A DNA stretch of 64,000 nucleotides from an uncultured Oscillospiraceae bacterium (GTDB lineage Bacteria > Bacillota > Clostridia > Oscillospirales > Ruminococcaceae), in contig CAJUPO010000009.1 in the NCBI GenBank assembly GCA_910588145.1, positions 1 to 64,000 on the forward strand, written 5' to 3'. The translations under genes were made by a program, and so were the position numbers. Below, in pieces: positions 52,386 to 60,326 of this stretch. The notes under the pieces were generated by a model, which worked only from the letters and a program-made list of their open reading frames with translations, was not told the origin of the DNA and did not search any database. Position 1 is the first letter of the stretch. The number at the start of each line of letters is the position of its first letter.

Positions 52386-52925
52386 ATGAAAACAGAAACT
52401 GAGTATGAAAATTTAACAGGAACGGAAGAAAAGAACACCGGGAAAAATAAGAGGTTTTTTATCATTTCCATTGTAATTTCAGCCTTGGCTGTTTTGTATT
52501 TTGCTTATCATATTGTGTATTTCGGATTTAACGGATATAATTCTGTAATAAAAAATGAATTTTCCGTTTATGAAACCAGTGTAATTGAAAACGAGCTGGG
52601 AGTGGCGGTGCCTGAGGATTCACAGATAAGTTCGGCAAAATATATTCCCGGAAAATCACCTGTTCTTATGGTTTGGATAACCGGAATCAAGGATTACAGC
52701 GTATTTTTATCAGAGTGCACTGGATTTTCTTCTGATGATTATAAGGACGTTAATATTCAGATAAGTCAGAATGAATCCTCAGCGGCAAAATATTACAAGG
52801 TGCTTAAGGACGGAGATTCTGACCCGACAGAATGCTATATCTATAAGCTTCCTGATGATGAAAACTGGACTGCTTATATTATTGAGAATGATGTAACATA
52901 TGATGAAGTCAAATCAATGTTTTAG
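52386..52925 (+). CDS. Membrane-anchored protein of unknown function (179 aa)
   Basis: A 179-residue protein with a hydrophilic N-terminus (1-22), one membrane segment (about 24-46) and a soluble, acidic extracellular part with many Ser, Asp and Tyr. It is not recognised as a member of any family. It starts 4 bases after fhs with no clear SD, so it probably depends on translation of fhs, and is followed after 18 bases by tsaE. The operon link to housekeeping genes gives no functional clue. Confidence 0.7.
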   Translation: MKTETEYENLTGTEEKNTGKNKRFFIISIVISALAVLYFAYHIVYFGFNGYNSVIKNEFSVYETSVIENELGVAVPEDSQISSAKYIPGKSPVLMVWITGIKDYSVFLSECTGFSSDDYKDVNIQISQNESSAAKYYKVLKDGDSDPTECYIYKLPDDENWTAYIIENDVTYDEVKSMF

Positions 52926-52943
52926 ACGGGAGGCGTGACTGAT

Positions 52944-53381
52944 TTGATAAAAAGAACCTTCTGTACGGAGGAAACCATTGAATTTGCTGAAAGCATAGGA
53001 AAACTGCTGCGTGCAGGTGATGTAATAGCCTATAAGGGCGGTCTCGGCGCCGGAAAAACCACATTTACCAGAGGGCTCGCAGTGGGACTCGGTCTTGAGG
53101 ACTGCGTAACATCTCCTACCTTTGCTCTTGTTAATGAATATCATGGCAGGATAAATCTTTATCATTTTGATATGTATCGTATTTCAAATACAGATGAGCT
53201 TGAATTTACCGGCTTTTATGACTATCCTCTTGAAGACAGTGTTTTTGCAATTGAATGGTCAGAAAATATAGAAAAAGCGCTTCCGTCTGGAACGATTTAT
53301 ATAAGTATAGAAAGAATAGATGACGAAATAAGAGAAATAACTATAAAAGGGGATGAACGTTTTGCTGATATTGGGAATTGA
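52944..53381 (+). CDS. tsaE: tRNA threonylcarbamoyladenosine synthesis ATPase TsaE
   Basis: A 145-residue P-loop ATPase that works with TsaB and TsaD to make t6A37 in tRNAs reading ANN codons. Walker A is GGLGAGKTTFTRGLA; SPTFALVNEY and the YRISNTDELEFTGF Walker-B region follow. The TTG at 52944 is chosen because GGGAGG lies 10 bases before it; a GTG at 52935 is too close to the SD. It overlaps tsaB by 20 bases. Confidence 0.93.
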   Translation: MIKRTFCTEETIEFAESIGKLLRAGDVIAYKGGLGAGKTTFTRGLAVGLGLEDCVTSPTFALVNEYHGRINLYHFDMYRISNTDELEFTGFYDYPLEDSVFAIEWSENIEKALPSGTIYISIERIDDEIREITIKGDERFADIGN

Positions 53382-54039
53382 AACTTCCGGAAAAACAGCT
53401 TCAGCTGCTGTTTTTGAAGATTCCGTAATGCTTTGTCAGAACACCCTTTTCACGTCCCGAACCCATTCACAGGTGATTCTGCCTATGGTAAAAAGTATTT
53501 TAGAAGAATCGGGAAAAATTATAAATGACATTGATCTTATTGCTGTAAGCGCCGGTCCGGGGTCATATACAGGTATAAGAATAGGAATTGCGGCGGTAAA
53601 GGCTATGGCATTCAGCCTTGGAATCCCGTGCTGCGCTGTATCATCACTTGAGGGGCTTGCTTATACATCAGCCGCCGAGGGGTATATTTGTCCTGTTATG
53701 AAAGCAAGGCAGGAGCTTGTATATACTGCGTTGTTTCTTTGTGAAAACGGTGTGATTTCACGGGTCAAGGAGGACTGTATAATTTCTGTTTCGGAGCTTG
53801 ACGCTCTGCTTAGAAAGGCAGGAGAAAACGTCGTGATTTGCGGTGACGGAGCACAGCAGTTTACAGAGCAGTTCAATGAAAATGGCTTGTATAGACTTTC
53901 TCCGCCGCATGTAAGACTTCAAAGCGGCGCAGGTATATGCCTTGCGGCTATGAATAAAGAAACACAGTCTCCGGAGGATATACAGGCAAGCTATTTGCAG
54001 CTTGTTAAGGCGGAAAAGGATCTGCTGGGCACAAAATAA
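53362..54039 (+). CDS. tsaB: tRNA threonylcarbamoyladenosine synthesis protein TsaB
   Basis: A 225-residue ASKHA-fold protein, partner of TsaE and TsaD. It begins LLILGIETSGKTASAAV, and ISAGPGSYTGIRIG is present as VSAGPGSYTGIRIG. The TTG at 53362 is chosen because AAAAGGGG lies 9 bases before it and the family starts there; the ATG at 53353 abuts the SD. It overlaps the end of tsaE, so the two are coupled. tsaD and rimI, often next in line, are not here. Confidence 0.93.
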   Translation: MLILGIETSGKTASAAVFEDSVMLCQNTLFTSRTHSQVILPMVKSILEESGKIINDIDLIAVSAGPGSYTGIRIGIAAVKAMAFSLGIPCCAVSSLEGLAYTSAAEGYICPVMKARQELVYTALFLCENGVISRVKEDCIISVSELDALLRKAGENVVICGDGAQQFTEQFNENGLYRLSPPHVRLQSGAGICLAAMNKETQSPEDIQASYLQLVKAEKDLLGTK

Positions 54040-54040
54040 G

Positions 54041-54069
54041 TTGATTTAAGCAGAAAAACATGTTATAAT
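54041..54069 (+). promoter_or_regulatory. Promoter of rpiB-upp
   Basis: TTGATT (54041-54046), 17-base spacer, TATAAT (54064-54069). Confidence 0.75.
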
Positions 54070-54117
54070 AAGTTGTTAAAAAGTACGGCAGCCAAGCTGC
54101 GGAAACGGAGAAAAACA

Positions 54118-54552
54118 ATGATAGTAATAGGCAGTGATCATGCAGGATACGATTTAAAGGCTGAGATAATCGCACATCTTACAGCACAGGGAATAGAACT
54201 GCTGGACGCAGGCTGTAACGGAGAATCATGTGATTATCCGGAAATTGCAGTTCGTGTAACTGAACATATCAAAAACGGCGAATGCGATAAGGGTATTCTT
54301 ATATGCGGAACAGGAATAGGAATGTCAATGGCTGCAAATAAGGTTGACGGAATCAGAGCGGCGCTTTGCAGCGATTGCTTTTCTGCTAAGTATACAAGAC
54401 TGCATAATGACGCAAATGTTCTTTGCATGGGTGCAAGAACAACCGGTCCGGGACTTGCGGCGGAAATTACTGATATTTTCCTTAATACTGAATTTGAGGG
54501 CGGACGTCATCAGCGAAGAATTGATATGTTTTCAGAAATAGAAAAAAAGTAA
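54118..54552 (+). CDS. rpiB: Ribose-5-phosphate isomerase B
   Basis: A 144-residue LacAB/RpiB family enzyme interconverting ribose-5-P and ribulose-5-P. It starts MIVIGSDHAGYDLK with the substrate-binding SDHAG motif; the catalytic Cys is in LICGTGIGMSMAANK, followed by the NVLCMGAR segment. The ATG at 54118 is chosen for its ACGGAG SD and for matching family length; a longer frame would add 15 residues. It is 19 bases upstream of upp and probably co-transcribed, supplying PRPP precursors for nucleotide salvage. Confidence 0.95.
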   Translation: MIVIGSDHAGYDLKAEIIAHLTAQGIELLDAGCNGESCDYPEIAVRVTEHIKNGECDKGILICGTGIGMSMAANKVDGIRAALCSDCFSAKYTRLHNDANVLCMGARTTGPGLAAEITDIFLNTEFEGGRHQRRIDMFSEIEKK

Positions 54553-54571
54553 GGATAGGCGGTGAATAGAA

Positions 54572-55198
54572 ATGGCAGGATTACATTTAATTGAACATCC
54601 GCTGATTCAGCACAAAATCTCACTTTTAAGGGATAAAAATACGGGTGTTAAGGAGTTTAGAGAGCTTACTTCCGAAACAGCAATGCTCATATGTTATGAA
54701 GCAACAAGGGATCTGCCTCTTAAGGAGGTTGAAATTGCAACTCCGGTGGCTGTTGCTAAAACTAAGGTGATTTCAGGAAGAAAGCTTGCGTTTGTTCCTA
54801 TACTGCGTGCCGGTCTTGGAATGATTGACGGGGTTACAAATATGGTTCCGGCGGCGAAAATCGGTCATATAGGAATGTTTTCCGATGATGAGCATAACAT
54901 TGTAAAGTATTACTCAAAGCTTCCTGAAGACATTGCGGAAAGAGATGTTATTATTGTTGATCCTATGCTTGCAACAGGAAGCTCGGCTATCTATGCAATC
55001 GATGAGATTAAAAAAGCAGGAGTAAAAAACATTAAATTTATGTGTATTGTTGCGGCTCCTGAGGGAATAAAAAATGTTCTTGATAAGCATCCTGATATAG
55101 ATATTTACTGCGGCGTTCAGGATCAGGGTCTTGATGAGAATAAGTATATTGTTCCGGGTATGGGCGATGCCGGCGACAGAATTTTCGGTACAAAATAA
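54572..55198 (+). CDS. upp: Uracil phosphoribosyltransferase
   Basis: A 208-residue type I PRTase that converts uracil and PRPP to UMP. The PRPP loop is VDPMLATGSSAIYAI, and the uracil-binding C-terminal loop ends YIVPGMGDAGDRIFGT. GGCGG precedes the ATG. It forms an operon with rpiB that ends at the following terminator. Confidence 0.96.
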   Translation: MAGLHLIEHPLIQHKISLLRDKNTGVKEFRELTSETAMLICYEATRDLPLKEVEIATPVAVAKTKVISGRKLAFVPILRAGLGMIDGVTNMVPAAKIGHIGMFSDDEHNIVKYYSKLPEDIAERDVIIVDPMLATGSSAIYAIDEIKKAGVKNIKFMCIVAAPEGIKNVLDKHPDIDIYCGVQDQGLDENKYIVPGMGDAGDRIFGTK

Positions 55199-55203
55199 GA
55201 TAT

Positions 55204-55240
55204 AAAGTCTCCGGTGATGTTTCAGCGGAGACTTTTCTTT
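55204..55240 (+). terminator. Terminator after upp
   Basis: AAAGTCTCCG and CGGAGACTTT form a perfect 10-bp stem, followed by TCTTT. Confidence 0.85.
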
Positions 55241-55250
55241 GGGAGGGATT

Positions 55251-56270
55251 ATGGAAACTGATAAAAAGAAATTTTATCCCGGTCCGATAATTACGGCGGC
55301 AGTTTGGGCAGTCAGAGGAATTTTAATCGGAGCGCTTCTGAATATTTTATATGAGTTTTTCGTTATCTTTAGGTTCATGGATGTTATTTATTTGCAATGG
55401 CCTTTGAGCATAATCACAGGTCTTGCTGTTTCCGCTGTTGTTACTTTTGTTTTATTTACTTATGTTGTTGTAGACAGTGAAGCAGTGGAAATCCGGAAAA
55501 TTGGAAGAAAGAAAATACTCAATATTTCAGATTTTGATTTTCATACTTATTCTTTAACTAAAGAAAACAGTGAAATGAAAGCGCTGATAATTAAGGTATT
55601 TTTATACGTTAAAAACGATGAAGTCAATAAAGCCTTTCGCTTAAGATGCTTTTCTCAGAAAAGTGCGGATAAAATTGTAAATGAAATAAATATACTTAAA
55701 GCAGAAGCAACGGAATTTGAACAAAAAGCCCGAATACAGAAAGAGTCATTTATGGGCGAAAAATTTGTTTCTGTTCCGAAGCAGCTGATAAAAAAAGCAG
55801 AGAAAAAGCGGATAATACTTATTATTGAAATTTATACAGTTCTGCTGGCGTTTTTTTTATTTACAATTTATACGGATAATGGGACAATGAGGGCATACCT
55901 GGCGCTGGCTGTTATGGGATTTATGTTGTTTATATGGATCCCGCACTATATTTTTAAATTCAGGAAAAATACAAAGAGATGTCCGGAAGAAATATATTTT
56001 TTTGATAATCATCTGATTGTCGGAGAAGAAAATTTTAATATTGATGAAATAGAAACACTTTTAATTATATCGGCAGAGTGCCGCAGCAGTTCGATATTTC
56101 CTGTGCAGAGGTATATAAAAATAAAATCAGTCGGCAGTAAATATATATTCTGGCTTGGTACAGAATCATCTATGAATGATAATGATTACCAAAAAATAAT
56201 AAGGCTTTTAAAGGAGGCTTTTATAAACTCTCCGGATAAACTGAAAATAATAGGTACGTTTCTGAACTGA
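55251..56270 (+). CDS. Membrane protein with two helical hairpins, unknown function
   Basis: A 339-residue protein. Two membrane segments (about 18-38 and 50-75) are followed by a soluble domain of some 110 residues, then a second pair (about 195-215 and 220-240) and another soluble domain. The two halves may be a duplication: both soluble parts (VVDSEAVEIRKIGRKKI and YFFDNHLIVGEENFNIDEIE) look like PH-type beta domains of bacterial membrane proteins, but similarity is weak. The ATG at 55251 is chosen for GGGAGG upstream. No family name can be given. It lies between the upp terminator and the trpS promoter. Confidence 0.7.
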   Translation: METDKKKFYPGPIITAAVWAVRGILIGALLNILYEFFVIFRFMDVIYLQWPLSIITGLAVSAVVTFVLFTYVVVDSEAVEIRKIGRKKILNISDFDFHTYSLTKENSEMKALIIKVFLYVKNDEVNKAFRLRCFSQKSADKIVNEINILKAEATEFEQKARIQKESFMGEKFVSVPKQLIKKAEKKRIILIIEIYTVLLAFFLFTIYTDNGTMRAYLALAVMGFMLFIWIPHYIFKFRKNTKRCPEEIYFFDNHLIVGEENFNIDEIETLLIISAECRSSSIFPVQRYIKIKSVGSKYIFWLGTESSMNDNDYQKIIRLLKEAFINSPDKLKIIGTFLN

Positions 56271-56298
56271 TATTTATTCAGTTGAATGTAAAAAATAG

Positions 56299-56327
56299 TT
56301 GACAAGTTTGCATATTTAGGGTTATAC
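56299..56327 (+). promoter_or_regulatory. Promoter of trpS
   Basis: TTGACA (56299-56304), 17-base spacer, TTATAC (56322-56327). The leader of about 50 bases is too short for a T-box. Confidence 0.65.
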
Positions 56328-56385
56328 TTATAATAAATGTTGAATTTATAAATTTTAGATAATACATATTTTGAGAGGTTAATTT

Positions 56386-57477
56386 ATGAAAAAAATCATT
56401 CTTACCGGAGACAGACCTACAGGTAAGCTTCATGTCGGACATTATGCTGGTTCCCTTAAAAGAAGAGTGGAACTTCAAAATTCCGGTGAATACGATGAAA
56501 TTTATATTATGATTGCGGACGCACAGGCTCTTACCGATAATGCTGATAATCCTGAAAAGGTAAGGCAGAATATAATAGAAGTTGCACTGGATTATATGTC
56601 CTGCGGACTTGATCCTGAAAAGTCAGTTTTGTTTATACAGTCACAGATTCCGGAGCTTTGCGAGCTTTCGTTTTATTATATGAATCTTGTAACCGTATCA
56701 AGGCTTCAAAGGAATCCCACAGTAAAAACTGAAATAAAAATGCGTAATTTTGAAACAAGTATACCGGTTGGATTCTTTACTTATCCAATCAGTCAGGCAG
56801 CGGATATTACTGCGTTTAAAGCAACTACGGTGCCGGTAGGCGAGGATCAGATGCCTATGGTGGAACAGACAAGAGAAATAGTAAGAAAATTTAATTCGGT
56901 TTATGGCGAAACACTTACTGATCCTGATATTCTTCTGCCGTCAAACAAGGCTTGTCTTAGACTTCCGGGTATCGACGGAAAAGCCAAGATGAGCAAGTCC
57001 CTCGGCAATTGTATCTATCTGTCCGACAGCAAGGATGAAATAAAAAAGAAAATTATGAGTATGTATACAGATCCTGATCATGTTCAGGTAAGCGATCCGG
57101 GTAAGATTGAGGGGAATACGGTATTTACATATCTGGATGCCTTCAGTAATGAAGAGCATTTTGGAAGGTATCTGCCGGACTATGCTAACCTTGATGAACT
57201 GAAGGCTCATTACCAGCGTGGCGGTCTTGGAGATGTAAAGGTAAAGAAATTTCTGCTTAATGTTCTTCTTGAAGAACTTGAACCTATTCAGAATAAAAGA
57301 AAAGAGTTGGAAAAGGATATTCCTTATATTTATGAAGTACTCAGAAACGGCAGTATTTGTGCAAGAAATAAAGCGTCAGAAACACTCGATGATGTTAAAA
57401 AAGCAATGAAAATAAATTATTTTGACGATGAGGAGCTTATAAAAGCCCAGTCGGAAAAGTATGGCAGTGATAAATAA
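56386..57477 (+). CDS. trpS: Tryptophanyl-tRNA synthetase
   Basis: A 363-residue class Ic synthetase. HIGH is present as PTGKLHVGHYAGSL and KMSKS as KAKMSKSLGN. QAADITAFKATTVPVGEDQ and the dimer interface are as in the family. The length and the extended RRVELQNSGEYDE insert place it with the longer clostridial TrpRS form. GAGAGG precedes the ATG. No T-box leader is present. Confidence 0.95.
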   Translation: MKKIILTGDRPTGKLHVGHYAGSLKRRVELQNSGEYDEIYIMIADAQALTDNADNPEKVRQNIIEVALDYMSCGLDPEKSVLFIQSQIPELCELSFYYMNLVTVSRLQRNPTVKTEIKMRNFETSIPVGFFTYPISQAADITAFKATTVPVGEDQMPMVEQTREIVRKFNSVYGETLTDPDILLPSNKACLRLPGIDGKAKMSKSLGNCIYLSDSKDEIKKKIMSMYTDPDHVQVSDPGKIEGNTVFTYLDAFSNEEHFGRYLPDYANLDELKAHYQRGGLGDVKVKKFLLNVLLEELEPIQNKRKELEKDIPYIYEVLRNGSICARNKASETLDDVKKAMKINYFDDEELIKAQSEKYGSDK

Positions 57478-57484
57478 AAATAAA

Positions 57485-57517
57485 AGAATTGGTATAGCTT
57501 ATACCAATTCTTTTTTT
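57485..57517. terminator. Terminator after trpS
   Basis: Perfect 12-bp stem AGAATTGGTATA/TATACCAATTCT with a 3-base loop and a T7 tail. A-rich sequence to its left lets it also stop leftward transcripts from the small gene opposite. Confidence 0.88.
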
Positions 57518-57538
57518 GTTCATTTCATAATAAATAAT

Positions 57539-57652
57539 TTAATTGCCTCCGGGACCGTCGTGGCGTTCACGGGTATCCGGCTTGCTTTTCTGATGTGTTG
57601 TTGTCCACTGATTGTTGCCGGAAGTTTTAGGATTTTTTTCTTTCTCAGACAT
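57539..57652 (-). CDS. 37-aa hydrophilic microprotein
   Basis: A short gene on the minus strand with a perfect AAAGGAGG SD 6-7 bases before its ATG. The product MSEKEKNPKTSGNNQWTTTH and onward to DGPGGN is very hydrophilic, without Cys or membrane segment, and probably disordered. It is not recognised as a member of any family. It has a terminator close downstream (shared with trpS). The strong SD is the main support for its being real. Confidence 0.6.
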   Translation of the reverse strand: MSEKEKNPKTSGNNQWTTTHQKSKPDTRERHDGPGGN

Positions 57653-57752
57653 TTTACAACCTCCTTTTTTTATATTTTATATCTTAGATTTGAATTTATA
57701 CATATTTTGTGACAAAACAGAAATGTCATATTATAATATTTTTTGCAGTTAA

Positions 57753-57781
57753 TTGTAATTTTAGTGAAAATATGTTATAAT
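57753..57781 (+). promoter_or_regulatory. Promoter of the cysteine desulfurase gene
   Basis: TTGTAA (57753-57758), 17-base spacer, TATAAT (57776-57781); the transcript would begin close to the start codon, leaving a short leader. Confidence 0.65.
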
Positions 57782-57814
57782 GTATAATGAATAAGAATTG
57801 ATTGGATGATGAAC

Positions 57815-58954
57815 ATGGAAATATATCTTGACAATGCGGCGACAACTAAACCATGCAGGGAGTCGCTTAATGCGGTTACAGAATGTATGACGCGCAATTA
57901 CGGTAATCCGTCATCTCTGCATAGTGCAGGACTCAGGGCACAGCTTGTTATTGATAATGTCAGAAAAATTATAGCTAAAGCTTTAACAGCTGATCCTGCC
58001 GGTATTTACTTTACTTCAGGGGCGACTGAAAGCAATAATCTTGCAATTTTGGGAGCTGCCGCATCTTATGGCAAACGGCGTCCTAAGATAATAACCACAA
58101 CGGTTGAGCACGCTTCAGTCAGAAATTCAGTTAAATATCTTGAGGAGCAGGGGTATGAAATTGTAAGAATTGCTCCGGACAGCAATGGTGTTATTAATCA
58201 TGAGGATATTATAAACGCAGCAGATGATAGAACCTGCCTCGTAAGCATGATGCTTGTAAACAACGAAACAGGATATATTCTTCCTGTAAGACGTGCTTTT
58301 TACGGTATAAAAAAGCGTTTCCCTGATTGTATTACTCATTGCGATGCTGTACAGGGATTTATGAAAATTCCGGTAAAGGCGTCTGAGCTTAACGCTGATC
58401 TTATTTCCTTGAGTGCACATAAAATTTATGGAGGAAAGGGCGCAGGCGCTCTGTATATAAAAAAGAACGTAAGACTTAAAAATCTTGTTTTCGGAGGAAG
58501 TCAGGAAAAGGGTATGCGCCCGGGAACTGAAAATGTACCAATGATAGCAGGGTTCGGCGAAGCAGTAAGAGTACTGAGCGGAAGTATCCAAAAGAGATAT
58601 GACGCAATCAGCCGTCTGAAATCAATGTTCTGCGAAAGAATTTCTAAAAATGACGGGATAATTATTAATTCCGGAGATGAGTGCCTGCCGTATATTATTA
58701 ATATATCAGTGCCCGGAATACGTTCTGAAATAATGCTGCATTTTCTCGAAGAAAAGGAAATATATGTTTCAAGCGGTTCGGCGTGTTCAAAAGGTGCAAA
58801 GAGCGGAGTACTTTCTGAATTTAGACTTAGTGATGAACTTTCCGATTCAGCTCTGAGAATAAGCCTTAGCCATGAAACCACTGTTCAGGAACTGAGAATA
58901 CTTGCCGAAGCCATAGAAAACGGAATGCAGAAGCTTCAGAGAAAATCTGGATAA
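57815..58954 (+). CDS. Cysteine desulfurase (NifS/IscS/NifZ type), likely ThiI partner
   Basis: A 379-residue PLP enzyme that takes sulfur from Cys. It begins MEIYLDNAATTKPC; the PLP Lys is in LSAHKIYGGKGAGAL and the persulfide Cys in VSSGSACSKGAKSG. The ATG at 57815 matches the usual family start, while in-frame ATGs at 57806 and 57809 are possible. None has a strong SD. It lies directly before a thiI that lacks a rhodanese domain; in B. subtilis the adjacent desulfurase NifZ supplies ThiI, so a dedicated role in tRNA 4-thiouridine is likely. Confidence 0.92.
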   Translation: MEIYLDNAATTKPCRESLNAVTECMTRNYGNPSSLHSAGLRAQLVIDNVRKIIAKALTADPAGIYFTSGATESNNLAILGAAASYGKRRPKIITTTVEHASVRNSVKYLEEQGYEIVRIAPDSNGVINHEDIINAADDRTCLVSMMLVNNETGYILPVRRAFYGIKKRFPDCITHCDAVQGFMKIPVKASELNADLISLSAHKIYGGKGAGALYIKKNVRLKNLVFGGSQEKGMRPGTENVPMIAGFGEAVRVLSGSIQKRYDAISRLKSMFCERISKNDGIIINSGDECLPYIINISVPGIRSEIMLHFLEEKEIYVSSGSACSKGAKSGVLSEFRLSDELSDSALRISLSHETTVQELRILAEAIENGMQKLQRKSG

Positions 58955-58982
58955 GGGCGTTTGATTTCCGTTATTATCCGGC

Positions 58983-59011
58983 TTGACACACTTAAACGTG
59001 TATGTTATTAT
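58983..59011 (+). promoter_or_regulatory. Promoter upstream of thiI with operator-like dyad
   Basis: TTGACA (58983-58988), 17-base spacer, TATTAT (59006-59011). Overlapping the -35 and spacer, ACACACTTAAACGTGT (58986-59001) matches the phage-island operator consensus AYACRTTWAAATGTRT at 14 of 16 positions and lies in the same place relative to the promoter as the 23205 site. Confidence 0.6.
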
Positions 59012-59017
59012 TTATAT

Positions 59018-59089
59018 ATGGTGTATCGTGTAATATATTATAATGCAAAATCCCAAACGGCTCTTGAAAAAACGGGAGCTTTTTGTTTT
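59018..59089 (+). ncRNA. Possible short terminated leader RNA upstream of thiI
   Basis: Transcription from 58983-59011 would start near 59018. The hairpin GCTCTTG/CGGGAGC (59060-59066 with 59073-59079) and a T-rich tail to 59089 would end a transcript of about 70 bases, 20 bases before the thiI start. It is either an attenuator or a small RNA. No known RNA family was recognised. Confidence 0.4.
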
Positions 59090-59109
59090 GACAACTGAAA
59101 GGAATAGCT

Positions 59110-60288
59110 ATGCAGGAAATTATACTTGTAAAATACGGGGAGATGGCTCTTAAGGGGCTTAATAAAAGCACCTTTGAAAATGTCCTTGTAAAGAATATAA
59201 AGAGAAGAATCAAATCACTCGGACGGTTTGAAATTACGAGAGCACAGTCAACAATATATATTAAGCCGCTGGAGGATTGTGCCGATGTAAACGAAGCGGC
59301 CGAAAGATTGAAAAAGGTATTCGGTATCGCTGCTCTTTGTAAGGCAGCAGTATGCGAAAAGACTTTTGACAGTATAAAAGATACCGCTTTGGATTATCTT
59401 TCTGATTGTTTGAGCTATGCAAAAACCTTTAAGGTCACTGCCAAGAGAGCAGACAAAAGTTTTCCGATGAAGTCGCCGGAGATTTGCCGTGAACTGGGCG
59501 GTATTCTTCTTTCTGAATTTAGTCATTTGAAAGTTGATGTGAATAATCCGGAGATAACTGTTACCGTTGAAATAAGAGATACAAATGCTTACATACATGC
59601 GGAAAATATCAAGGGTGCAGGAGGTCTTCCGGTGGGGACAAGCGGTAAGGCAATGCTGCTTCTTTCAGGAGGAATTGACAGCCCTGTTGCGGGTTATATG
59701 CTTGCTAAAAGAGGCGTTCATATATCCGCTGTTCATTATGTAAGTCCTCCGTATACATCAGAAAGGGCAAGGCTTAAGGTTGAACAGCTTTGTGAAAAGC
59801 TTACAGGTTACTGCGGAAGTATAGCTTTTTTCTGTGTTCCGTTTACTGAAATACAGGAAGAAATCAGAAACAACTGTCCTGAAGAGTTTTTTACTATTAT
59901 TATGAGAAGACTTATGATGGAAATTGCTCAGAGAATTTGTGAAAAGGAAGAATGTTTGGCTCTCGTTACCGGAGAAAGTGTAGGACAGGTCGCAAGTCAG
60001 ACAATGAATGCAATTGCCTGTACCGACGCTGTGTGCAAAATTCCGGTTTTTCGTCCGCTGATAGGAATGGATAAAACGGAGATAATAGAGATCGCCAGAA
60101 AGATTGATACCTTTGATATCTCGATACAGCCATTTGAGGACTGCTGTACAGTATTTACACCTCGTCACCCGAAAGTCAGACCCCTTCTTTCAGATGTTGA
60201 AAATGCTCAGAATAATTTTGATTTTTCTGCACTGATAGACAAGGCGGTTTCTGAAACTGAAATGAAGATTTTTTATGTTGAATCCTGA
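59110..60288 (+). CDS. thiI: tRNA 4-thiouridine synthase ThiI
   Basis: A 392-residue enzyme for s4U8 in tRNA. The N-terminal ferredoxin-like and THUMP domains cover about 1-165; the PP-loop is LLSGGIDSPVAGYM, followed by the adenylation domain with LVTGESVGQVASQT and CTVFTPRHP. The C-terminal rhodanese domain of E. coli ThiI is absent, as in B. subtilis, so sulfur must come from a partner desulfurase, the gene just upstream. AAAGGA precedes the ATG. Confidence 0.95.
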   Translation: MQEIILVKYGEMALKGLNKSTFENVLVKNIKRRIKSLGRFEITRAQSTIYIKPLEDCADVNEAAERLKKVFGIAALCKAAVCEKTFDSIKDTALDYLSDCLSYAKTFKVTAKRADKSFPMKSPEICRELGGILLSEFSHLKVDVNNPEITVTVEIRDTNAYIHAENIKGAGGLPVGTSGKAMLLLSGGIDSPVAGYMLAKRGVHISAVHYVSPPYTSERARLKVEQLCEKLTGYCGSIAFFCVPFTEIQEEIRNNCPEEFFTIIMRRLMMEIAQRICEKEECLALVTGESVGQVASQTMNAIACTDAVCKIPVFRPLIGMDKTEIIEIARKIDTFDISIQPFEDCCTVFTPRHPKVRPLLSDVENAQNNFDFSALIDKAVSETEMKIFYVES

Positions 60289-60326
60289 TCTATATCAATT
60301 TAAGTTAAAGAAATCTTGGTGAAATT

